Positions 19,174 to 26,714 of a DNA stretch of 64,000 bases are shown piece after piece. The position numbers were made by a program, and so were the translations under genes. The notes under the pieces are model-generated. The model did not search any database. It was not told the DNA's origin and was given only the letters and a program-made list of their open reading frames with translations. The stretch lies in the NCBI RefSeq assembly GCF_030814135.1, contig NZ_JAUSUQ010000002.1:62001-126000 (forward strand), written 5' to 3'. The first letter of the stretch is position 1; each line of letters starts with the position of its first letter. Source of the stretch: Caldalkalibacillus uzonensis (lineage in GTDB: Bacteria; Bacillota; Bacilli; Caldalkalibacillales; Caldalkalibacillaceae).

Positions 19174-20504
19174 ACCAATTCCCCTTTGTGGAAGAGTCCC
19201 TCCGGCAGGCGAATCCCCGTGGTTCTGATTTTTTCAAACACTTGGGGCACATAGCCAGTAGCTTCAAAATACCCTTGCACATCCCCTTGGGGGGTAGTGC
19301 CGGTTCTGTGAAAGCGAAAAATCTCGTTGATACTCACCTTGCCATCCTCACCCACCACCTCGGCTATGCTCGTAATCTTTCTTGTTCCGTCCGGCAAACG
19401 TTGGGTCTGGACAATGATATCGATAGCGCCAACAAAGTATTCCCTGATGACATCCACGGTGATGGACAGGCCGGACATGATCACCATGGCTTCCAGTCTG
19501 CCCAACGCATCTTTAGGGCTGTTGGCATGCACCGTGGTCAGCGAACCCTCATGGCCTGTATTCATAGCCTGCAGCATATCCAGTGCTTCAGAACCCCGCA
19601 CTTCACCCACAATGATGCGGTCGGGTCTCATCCGCAGTGCATTTTTAACCAGGTGGCGAATACTGATCTCACCCTTGCCTTCCATATTTGCCGGACGCGC
19701 TTCCATGCGCACGATATTGTCGTAGTTAAACCTGAGCTCAGCCATATCCTCAATCGTAATAATCCGTTCCCCTGGAGGGATGGAAGCCGACAGCACATTC
19801 AGGAGGGTGGTCTTGCCGCTGCCTGTCCCCCCTGAAACAAGCATATTGCATTTACTTTGGACAGCCGCACTCAAAAACTCCCCCATCTGCTCTGTGAACG
19901 TCCCAAACGAGATCAAATCTTCCATGGTAAACGGATCTTTATTAAATTTGCGGATGCTGATCACAGGTCCGTCGATGCTGACAGGCGGGATAGCCGCATT
20001 AACGCGGCTGCCATCAGGAAGCCTGGCATCGACCATGGGCGAGCTTTCATCGATGCGCCGGCCGATGGGAGCAATCATCCGGTCAATAATATGGCGGATA
20101 TGTTCCTTATCTTTAAACCTGACATTGGTTTTTTCCAGTTTCCCCTGCCGCTCTATATAAACCTCTCTGGGGCCATTGACCATGATTTCAGTGATATCAT
20201 CCTGTTTTAATAAAGCTTCCAGTGGACCATAGCCAACCGACTCATTAATAATCTGCTCGATGATCTGGTTGATCTGTTGACTGGGCATAATCACCCGTTC
20301 TTCTTCGATCATTTGGTAGACCAATCTTTCAATGGTTTGTTTGCGCTCCTGTTCCGGCAAAGCCGTAATCGACTCCAGATTGGCTTCTTTGATGATCCGT
20401 TCTTTAAAGTGTCTGACCCACTTGTCCACTTGATAATCTTCAATATCCCATGCTTGCCCGGAGCTAGGCTTTGGCCAATGACCCGCTTTGTGTAACCAGG
20501 ACAT
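19164..20504 (-). CDS. tadA: CpaF/TadA family secretion ATPase
   Basis: A 446-residue hexameric ATPase of the type II/IV secretion family that powers Tad pilus assembly from the cytoplasm. The N-terminal domain leads into the [21 protein letters not shown] motif typical of CpaF. The ATPase core has Walker [10 protein letters not shown] (about residues 225-233), an Asp box around TIEDMAEL, Walker [10 protein letters not shown] (about 295) and a His box with TTVHANSP. Its ATG lies inside the end of tadZ (41-base overlap). Confidence 0.95.
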   Translation of the reverse strand: MSWLHKAGHWPKPSSGQAWDIEDYQVDKWVRHFKERIIKEANLESITALPEQERKQTIERLVYQMIEEERVIMPSQQINQIIEQIINESVGYGPLEALLKQDDITEIMVNGPREVYIERQGKLEKTNVRFKDKEHIRHIIDRMIAPIGRRIDESSPMVDARLPDGSRVNAAIPPVSIDGPVISIRKFNKDPFTMEDLISFGTFTEQMGEFLSAAVQSKCNMLVSGGTGSGKTTLLNVLSASIPPGERIITIEDMAELRFNYDNIVRMEARPANMEGKGEISIRHLVKNALRMRPDRIIVGEVRGSEALDMLQAMNTGHEGSLTTVHANSPKDALGRLEAMVIMSGLSITVDVIREYFVGAIDIIVQTQRLPDGTRKITSIAEVVGEDGKVSINEIFRFHRTGTTPQGDVQGYFEATGYVPQVFEKIRTTGIRLPEGLFHKGELVWA

Positions 20505-21633
20505 GTTCCCTCACCTTAGCTTCATATTTTTTGACCAGCTTGATCATATCCTTCACTGGCTTCGCTTTAAAATAGTGCCCTTTTTTCTTAAAGAAAGGCA
20601 CACCCATGTTGAGGTAAGATTGCACGGAGAAATAGTCCGCCCTGATGGAGCCGGCCAGCGGCACATCCACCAGTTTGCCGACATCTCTCTCTGTCAGCTC
20701 TTGCTTGGCATGAACCAAATTTAAAATGACGGACAGTTGGCCCTGATTGTTCAGCTGATATTGATCAAACACGGCCAAAGTATGTTTAAAACTTCTTAAT
20801 GACAAACTGTCAGGCGTTAACACATAGAAAATGTGAGTGGAATCATTTAAAGCAGTAAAGCTGGTTGAATCAAGCACACAAGGCAGGTCAAGCACGACCT
20901 CATCATAATGGGACCGGCAAACACGTATTATTTTGGAAACAAGTTCAACGCTTAGCTCTTCCATCCGTTCCGGACTGACGGGACTTAACAACAGATCAAT
21001 CCCCGTCGTACTCTCGTTTACGGCAATATTGTGAATGTGCTGGATCGACAATTCACTTAAGACTGGCTTTAAATCGACATAAGTCCGAATGGGCTCAAGT
21101 CCAAGGATCACTTCCAACCCGCCGGACTGGACATTGAAATCAATGAGCATCACTTTCTTGCCGTACTCAACCGCCAAGCATTGGGCAAACAAACTGGAAA
21201 GAAAGGTTTTTCCGCTGCCGCCTTTGCTGCTGTAAAACGAGATCACTTTCCCTTTTCCGCCAAGACTGAAATTTTCTTGGTCACTCTTCTCCAGACGCTC
21301 TTTGGTCCGGGTAATGATACGGGCCAAGTTGTCCATTTCATCCGGCCAAACCAGCACCTCATCCACGCCGTACTTCATGAGCTCCCTTACTTTTTCAAAT
21401 TGCCGTTCAAACACAATACCGATGACAAAACTGCCGGCAGGAACGGTCTGTTTACTGCTTTCATGCATGCTAAACTGATCAATCACATACCAATGAAAGT
21501 GAGGTTTGTTGATTTCATTAAATGGGGCTTGTCCTGCCTGGTAGACTTCAACCGCTTCCTGGGCAAGGTGAGTTTTGATTGCTTCGAAAACTTCTTGTTC
21601 CCTTGTATCCACCAGAGCTTTTAATCCACCCAA
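20464..21633 (-). CDS. CpaE/TadZ-like ParA-family ATPase
   Basis: A 389-residue protein with an N-terminal receiver-like domain (about 1-115) and a ParA/MinD-type ATPase domain carrying the deviant Walker A SSKGGSGKTF (about 133-142). This architecture is that of CpaE/TadZ, which positions the Tad machine in the cell. It starts at a TTG (21633) with GGGAGGG 7 bases upstream, and its end overlaps tadA. The receiver domain lacks an obvious phospho-acceptor environment, as is common in TadZ. Confidence 0.88.
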   Translation of the reverse strand: MGGLKALVDTREQEVFEAIKTHLAQEAVEVYQAGQAPFNEINKPHFHWYVIDQFSMHESSKQTVPAGSFVIGIVFERQFEKVRELMKYGVDEVLVWPDEMDNLARIITRTKERLEKSDQENFSLGGKGKVISFYSSKGGSGKTFLSSLFAQCLAVEYGKKVMLIDFNVQSGGLEVILGLEPIRTYVDLKPVLSELSIQHIHNIAVNESTTGIDLLLSPVSPERMEELSVELVSKIIRVCRSHYDEVVLDLPCVLDSTSFTALNDSTHIFYVLTPDSLSLRSFKHTLAVFDQYQLNNQGQLSVILNLVHAKQELTERDVGKLVDVPLAGSIRADYFSVQSYLNMGVPFFKKKGHYFKAKPVKDMIKLVKKYEAKVREHVLVTQSGSLAKA

Positions 21634-21654
21634 AGTCAGTCCCTCCCTTCTCCG

Positions 21655-22515
21655 CTACTCTTTTTTGTCTCCGTCCTTTTTATCATCTTTCTTGTGCTGT
21701 TCTTTAGTTTGGTTATCTTTCTTTTTGTCTTTGTTATCATTTTCTGTACCGTGATTATCCTTCTCTTCTTCTTTCTTCTTTTCTTCTTCGTTATCTTCTA
21801 CTTTTTCATTTTCGGAGCCCTGCTCTTCTTGCTCTTCAGTCTGTTCAGCATCATGATCCTCAGGCTGTTGTTCTTTAGTTTTCTGAGAGGGTTGTCCAGA
21901 ACCTGTTTGCTGAATTTGATTTACCAACAGAACCCGAATATGTTCAGCCGTGTGCTGAAAATGGATGAACCGCTCAGCATCCTCCTGTGACATGGAGATT
22001 TTAATCTCGTCCGCACCTTCCTCATGGTCAATCCTCTGCACCACACTGACATTCTTAAACATAGTGGTTGTCTGCAAACCGGAATTTCCTTCTTGATAGG
22101 TGATGATGATATCTACGGTGTCCCCCTCAGCGACCGCTTGATCCATCACCACATTATTGGTGGCATTGAGCCAGATCACCCGATGGTTGTCCGGCAAATC
22201 CATTTGGGACCTGAGAATATTGCGGGTGATCAAATCTCCTTTGGACAAGTTAACAATGACAATTGCATCTTCCAGGTCGGCTTCCTGTGTGACAAAACTG
22301 GACATGTTTTCAGAGTAAGGGATTTCCACCCAATCCACTATGTCCGGGGAGATCAGCGTATAAGTGGGCAGATCCTGCTTGGCAACAGCCACTTTGACCA
22401 TCACCATATCGGCTTGTATACTTCTTACTTCATTTAAGATCAGAGCCCCGGTAATGACAGCTAAAATAAAGGCTAAAGTTAAAAAAACAAACGCTTTGCG
22501 CTTTGCATCAATCAT
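21655..22515 (-). CDS. CpaB/RcpC-like SAF-domain pilus protein with charged tail
   Basis: A 286-residue protein with an N-terminal membrane helix (about 9-30), then a SAF domain of the CpaB/RcpC type (residues about 38-110, VAKQDLPTYTLISPDIV) and a second beta domain to about 195. The last 80-90 residues are low-complexity Lys/Glu/Asp/Gln-rich sequence. In Gram-negative Tad systems CpaB works near the secretin. Here there is no outer membrane, so binding to peptidoglycan or other wall polymers is a reasonable inference, and the charged tail may reach into or through the wall. Confidence 0.85.
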   Translation of the reverse strand: MIDAKRKAFVFLTLAFILAVITGALILNEVRSIQADMVMVKVAVAKQDLPTYTLISPDIVDWVEIPYSENMSSFVTQEADLEDAIVIVNLSKGDLITRNILRSQMDLPDNHRVIWLNATNNVVMDQAVAEGDTVDIIITYQEGNSGLQTTTMFKNVSVVQRIDHEEGADEIKISMSQEDAERFIHFQHTAEHIRVLLVNQIQQTGSGQPSQKTKEQQPEDHDAEQTEEQEEQGSENEKVEDNEEEKKKEEEKDNHGTENDNKDKKKDNQTKEQHKKDDKKDGDKKE

Positions 22516-22542
22516 ACGCCAACACCGCCAATACTGTTCTGT

Positions 22543-23343
22543 TCATTTGGAATAAATAGCCACATCAATGACGGGCACATTAACCGGAATTGCTGGCTGC
22601 TCAATATGGTATAAAAAATCTGTTCCGCTTATTGCTTTTTCACCATCATCTAAATCTTTGACAACGGCCCAAAGTTCTTTTTGTTCTGACTTAAATGAAA
22701 GCACTTTTGGCCACAGGTTTTGCAGCTCATCCACATCAACCAGATTCACTTGACCATCCGCTTTCATGTGTACAAGTTTGAACAATGAGTTTTGTTTGTG
22801 TTTATATACATACCTCCATTTGTGAGGTTTAAATTGGGCCAGCGGTTTGGGAGACAATAAATAACACGACAAGTCTTGAACTGATTTGTTAATTCCGAAA
22901 TTCAATTCTGAAAAATTAATATTTTGATGAGATTGCCTTATATAACGGTCTAGAACATACATCATATACAACGCTTTGGCTCTGCTGGCATTGACAGGAA
23001 TGGGCAACAAAAACACTTCTGGCAGCAGCAGACTTTGAATCTTTCTTATTATTTGGTTATCCGTATAATAGGAGTGATAAAAATAGAATATCCATGTTTG
23101 ACCACGGCTTTGTTTGGCTGAATTTAAATGAACCACTTGTGTAAAGAAATCAATTTCATCTGACAATGTTTTTCGCTTTAATTTAATGGAAGGTAAAATA
23201 TTCCGGGGCTTTGTCCTCTCCACTTGTTTTTGTAACCCACGATCTGCTTGGCCTGCTTTTATTAGATTGACAAAATAGAGCGTTTCATCTCCTAAAAATT
23301 GAGGCTTTTCATAGAGTCCCAAACACTCATCGACGACTATCAT
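22543..23343 (-). CDS. Unknown protein, first gene of Tad operon
   Basis: I do not recognise this 266-residue protein. It has no signal peptide or membrane helix and is rich in aromatic, Lys and Gln residues, looking like a cytoplasmic partner protein. The N-terminus (M-I-V-V-D-E-C-L-G-L) and the ending V-P-V-I-D-V-A-I-Y-S-K show short beta strands. I use the ATG at 23343 with GGGAG 8 bases upstream rather than the ATG at 23373. It sits between the operon promoter and cpaB, so it should be made together with the pilus machinery; a regulatory or assembly role is inference only. Confidence 0.7.
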   Translation of the reverse strand: MIVVDECLGLYEKPQFLGDETLYFVNLIKAGQADRGLQKQVERTKPRNILPSIKLKRKTLSDEIDFFTQVVHLNSAKQSRGQTWIFYFYHSYYTDNQIIRKIQSLLLPEVFLLPIPVNASRAKALYMMYVLDRYIRQSHQNINFSELNFGINKSVQDLSCYLLSPKPLAQFKPHKWRYVYKHKQNSLFKLVHMKADGQVNLVDVDELQNLWPKVLSFKSEQKELWAVVKDLDDGEKAISGTDFLYHIEQPAIPVNVPVIDVAIYSK

Positions 23344-23386
23344 TTTTTTGTCTCCCATTGGAAAATTTTTCATCTGTTTATCATGA

Positions 23387-23415
23387 AGTATAAAACCAAG
23401 TTATTTGTTTGTAAA
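23387..23415 (-). promoter_or_regulatory. Sigma-A promoter of Tad pilus operon
   Basis: TTTACA (23410-23415) and TATACT (23387-23392) on the minus strand are separated by exactly 17 bases, each one mismatch from consensus. They lie about 45-70 bases before the first gene of the pilus operon. Confidence 0.75.
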
Positions 23416-23501
23416 CATATTTTCCTATTTTAGGTCTTCTGTTTCCATAATTGAATCTTAGGTCCCGATTATATCAGCCTGATTTCTGGTGAAGGTCAGT
23501 T

Positions 23502-23537
23502 AAAAAAGCCCGGGACTAAAGACTTAAGTCCCGGGCT
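23502..23537 (-). terminator. Rho-independent terminator after NatAB-type operon
   Basis: An 11-bp GC-rich perfect stem (AGCCCGGGACT, 23507-23517, with 23527-23537) followed on the minus strand by six T residues. It lies 23 bases after the ABC permease stop and insulates the Tad operon from it. Confidence 0.93.
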
Positions 23538-23559
23538 ATGTTTGGGCCACTTTTAGGTC

Positions 23560-24753
23560 CTACTTCAAAATGAACTGCTCTTTTTTAAATAGAAAGGCAA
23601 ACAGCACAATGGCGGCCACCACAAAGAACAGGCTGCTGCCGATGGTGATAAAGAAATGAAGAGGCTGAATAAGTCCGGCAAACACCTCTTTGAAAATAGC
23701 CACCACATTAAGAACAGGCAGGGCAAAATAATATATCGGGATTTCTACGGCTGGTGTCATCATCAGCAGGTAGACAGGAAGCATGACGGCAAACACCACA
23801 ATCGTATTATACGCTTGAGCCTCCTTAAAGCTTTTGGCTACTGTACTGATTGACAATTGCACAGCGGCAATCATGGCTGAGACCAGAACCAGCATAATGA
23901 CACTGACCAGGAAAAATTCCGGCGTAAAAATGGTGCTGATGATATTTCCTTCAGGTAAGTAGAGAGGAAACAAGACAGGAACCACAGCAAACACAAAAGT
24001 GAGACTGAGAAAAGTAAGAATGGTACTGAGAAAACTCATCACCATCACCGTCAGCAGTTTGCCGGCCATAACGGGGCCTCCGCCTACCGGTGTTGTCATC
24101 AACGCCTCTAATGTGCCCCGTTCTTTTTCCCCCGCCACAAGATCCGTGGAAGCGGGCAATCCTCCGGAAACACAGCTGATAAGTAAAAACAAAGGTATGA
24201 TAAACGCCAAAAAGCTGCCGACTTCCTGGCCTTTGGGGGCTACACTCACAACCTCGATCTCCAGCGGCTCAATCGCCGCACCACTAAGACCAAGGGCAGC
24301 CAGACGTTTTTCCAACAACTCGGTCGACTTTTGAGCCAGTTTTTCTCTCAAAACCGCATAGGCAATCTCAGATTTAGAATTGGAGGGGTCGTAGTAGATG
24401 TTGATGCTGCCGCTCTCCAGATCAGCAAGCTGAGACTCAAAGTGGGGATCCACCTCCACATGAAAGCGGATCTCTCCCTGGCGGATGGCCTGTTCCACAT
24501 CTTCTCTGGGCGGCAGCAGGCGGAAAGCCTCTTCGTGGGAGAGATGGGCTTCAATGATCCCCGAAGGATCGTCAATGGTCATGGGAATGTCGCTTTGGGC
24601 ATCTTCCACTGTCGACTGCATGATAAATCCAAGCAAAAACATAATGGCCGGATAAAGCAGCATAGGCAGCAGTATACTGGTCATCCATGTTTTCCGGTCC
24701 CGAAACAAATCGGTCATTTCTTTCTTAAATATGGGCCAGCTTAGCTTAAACAT
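23560..24753 (-). CDS. ABC transporter permease (NatB-like)
   Basis: A 397-residue ABC-2 type exporter permease. It has one N-terminal membrane helix (about 22-45), a large extracytoplasmic domain (about 45-175) and five further helices, with the family segment SGGLPASTDLVAGEKERGTLEALM in the middle. B. subtilis NatB, the permease of a sodium extruder, has this plan, though the substrate cannot be assigned here. Start is the ATG at 24753 with GGGAGGG 6 bases upstream, overlapping the ATPase gene by 8 bases. An in-frame extension to 24897 has no support. Confidence 0.88.
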   Translation of the reverse strand: MFKLSWPIFKKEMTDLFRDRKTWMTSILLPMLLYPAIMFLLGFIMQSTVEDAQSDIPMTIDDPSGIIEAHLSHEEAFRLLPPREDVEQAIRQGEIRFHVEVDPHFESQLADLESGSINIYYDPSNSKSEIAYAVLREKLAQKSTELLEKRLAALGLSGAAIEPLEIEVVSVAPKGQEVGSFLAFIIPLFLLISCVSGGLPASTDLVAGEKERGTLEALMTTPVGGGPVMAGKLLTVMVMSFLSTILTFLSLTFVFAVVPVLFPLYLPEGNIISTIFTPEFFLVSVIMLVLVSAMIAAVQLSISTVAKSFKEAQAYNTIVVFAVMLPVYLLMMTPAVEIPIYYFALPVLNVVAIFKEVFAGLIQPLHFFITIGSSLFFVVAAIVLFAFLFKKEQFILK

Positions 24754-25477
24754 GTCTGTCCCTCCCAACCTCTGCCAAAAAGATACGGTCCAGATCATCG
24801 TGACCGTGAGCGGTGTACAATGCTTCCAATGTGCCGTCAAAACGCAATGTTCCTTTATGCAGGATGAGCACACGCTGGCATAACTTTTGCACTTCACTCA
24901 TAATGTGACTGGAAAAAACAACGGTTTTACCCTGCTCACTGAAATGCCGGATCAAGCCTCGCATGTCATTGGCTGCAATAATATCCAATCCCGAGGTAGG
25001 CTCATCAAACAGGATCACGTCCGGATCATGAATGATAGAACGGGCAATAGCCACCTTTTGGCACATCCCTTTGGAAAACCCGCCCACCCGCCGGTCAAGA
25101 TAATCATGCATGTCAAAAATATCGGCCAGCCGTGTAATGCGCTGTTCCGTTTCCAGTTCAGACAGACCATACAGCTGGGCGAAGTAGGCAATGTTTTCCC
25201 TTGCCGTTAGCCTGTCATACAGCCCTGTTTCCTCTCCAAATAAAATACCCACTCGCTTTTTCACTTCCCGTGCCTGTTTCACTGTATCAAATCCGGCCAC
25301 ACTAATGCGGCCTGATGTTGGTTTCATCACCGCGGCAATCAGGCGCAAGGTGGTCGTTTTTCCTGCACCATTTTCACCAAGGAGACCTACCACTTCCCCT
25401 TTGCCAATCGAAAATGAGAGTTGATTGACAGCCACCGTGGTTTTAAACGCTTTAGTCACCTCTTCAACACCAATCAT
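24746..25477 (-). CDS. ABC transporter ATP-binding protein (NatA-like)
   Basis: A 243-residue ATPase with Walker A GENGAGKTT (about 35-43), a Q-loop region, the signature stretch GGFSKGMCQKVAIARS in place of canonical LSGGQ, Walker B VILFDEPTSGLD and the switch His in FSSHIM. It pairs with the downstream permease by an 8-base overlap. NatA-type ATPases of exporter systems often carry FSKGM, which supports the Nat-like call; sodium or drug export are the main candidates. Confidence 0.92.
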   Translation of the reverse strand: MIGVEEVTKAFKTTVAVNQLSFSIGKGEVVGLLGENGAGKTTTLRLIAAVMKPTSGRISVAGFDTVKQAREVKKRVGILFGEETGLYDRLTARENIAYFAQLYGLSELETEQRITRLADIFDMHDYLDRRVGGFSKGMCQKVAIARSIIHDPDVILFDEPTSGLDIIAANDMRGLIRHFSEQGKTVVFSSHIMSEVQKLCQRVLILHKGTLRFDGTLEALYTAHGHDDLDRIFLAEVGRDRHV

Positions 25478-25617
25478 GTACTAGCTCCTTTCCGTGAACA
25501 AAACTATCTCTAGTATACAGGAAGGACGCATTAAGAAGGTAGCATTAATGTGTATAACAAGCTACAATAGTAGGAGATGTCCACACGAAATAAAGAAATG
25601 GCCAAGAGGTGATCTAC

Positions 25618-25992
25618 ATGATTGATATGCTGCTCATGTTTACAGTTGTGATTGCTGCCAGCTTTTCTGTCTACTACAGCTTCAAAACCCGCTCCTTCCG
25701 TAAGCAATACTACGAAATCGCAGCATTTAAAAAATCAAAAGTGAAAACCAAAAAGAAGGAGCAGGAAGCGTTTAACATGATGAAATACTATAACGCCAAA
25801 ACAAATATAGCCATGGGGACACTGTTGACAGCCATGGCGGTTATACAGTTTATGTTTCCTGAGCCCACTGGTTGGCGTATCGGTGTCGGCGCCGCCTTTT
25901 TGGCCCTAGGTTTATTTAACTTGATCATGGGCATTCGCCATTACCGTACTTACGCCACCAAAGTGTACAATGGGGCTGCTAAAAACGTTTAA
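25618..25992 (+). CDS. ytpI: YtpI-family membrane protein
   Basis: A 124-residue membrane protein. An N-terminal helix (about 3-20) is followed by a basic KKSKVKTKKKEQEAF stretch, then two helices (about 62-80 and 88-108) ending in an IRHYRTYATKV segment. This matches the YtpI family of Bacillales, whose role is unknown. I start at the ATG at 25618, with AGAGGTG 6 bases upstream. Its stop codon touches the decayed FAD-subunit gene read on the other strand, and its terminator hairpin lies within that gene's false 3' end. Confidence 0.75.
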   Translation: MIDMLLMFTVVIAASFSVYYSFKTRSFRKQYYEIAAFKKSKVKTKKKEQEAFNMMKYYNAKTNIAMGTLLTAMAVIQFMFPEPTGWRIGVGAAFLALGLFNLIMGIRHYRTYATKVYNGAAKNV

Positions 25993-26714
25993 ACTCTGCT
26001 GCACAAAAGCCCGTCTCCATACAATTTGAAGACAGGCTTTTTATTCCAAATTCTTTGATCCCGAAAAGGAAATGGACAAACGCCACTCATGGCCACTCTG
26101 ATGTGATCTTCTTGTTTTAGAGCTGCTACCGTGAGCAGAGGGTAACCAATGTTCCATTGTTTTCTTTTTTTCACACTGACAAACGGCAAGTAAAGATAAC
26201 GTTGGTCTGTGATCACTTGAACGAGAAGCTCTCCTTTTGTTAACTGGATATTTTCGTCAAAAATTTGGTGAATAGGGACATACTTGATCCCTTGTTCACC
26301 TGCAATCCCCACCTGGCTATCTGTTAGTAAAAGGGGTAATATAGCTTCCCGGTAATAAATATTGCCGCAAACATTTCCGCCCAGCGTAATCTTGTTGCGA
26401 GCCGTACGATCGGCAATTTCCCCGGCCGTTTGACTTAACAAGGGAAAAAGTTGACTCTCAATCAGCTTTGTCAAAGGGAGTGCCGCTCCCATCACCAGCT
26501 GGTTTTGTTCCATCTGTAACACCTGACATTTTGGAATCCCTTTAATGTCTATCACTGCTCCCGTAACCACCCGGTTCACTCTTCCAAGTGTGATGATTTC
26601 CGTTCGACCTGAATAATAAACCGGGTTCTTTCCCTGCTTATCTAATGAGTGAAATAAGTGAGTCGCTTCCTCTATTGATCCCGGTCTGTAATACTCAAAG
26701 TCATAAGCGATCAA
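25989..26714 (-). pseudogene. Xanthine dehydrogenase FAD-binding subunit, 3' truncated
   Basis: The first 210 residues form a molybdopterin-dehydrogenase FAD-binding domain: YRPGSIEEA near the start, then GGNVCGNIYYREA in the FAD-binding part, then the beginning of the CO-dehydrogenase-flavoprotein C-terminal domain (MSGVCPFPFRDQRI). After that the family should continue for about 70-80 residues. Instead the frame runs through the terminator hairpin of ytpI (K-K-P-V-F-K-L-Y-G-D-G-L-L) and stops inside the ytpI stop codon. The gene therefore seems cut by a deletion at about 26045. It overlaps the Mo-subunit gene upstream by 4 bases (ATGA). Confidence 0.8.
26005..26042 (+). terminator. Terminator after ytpI
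   Basis: AAAAGCCCGTCT (26005-26016) pairs with AGACAGGCTTTT (26030-26041) with one mismatch, followed by T residues. It serves ytpI. The same bases are read on the minus strand as the false tail of the truncated FAD-subunit gene. Confidence 0.75.

Noticed and set aside
20464-20504. Frameshift between tadZ and tadA because of the 41-base overlap
   Set aside because: Both proteins are full length with their own starts and ribosome binding sites; the overlap is ordinary coupling.
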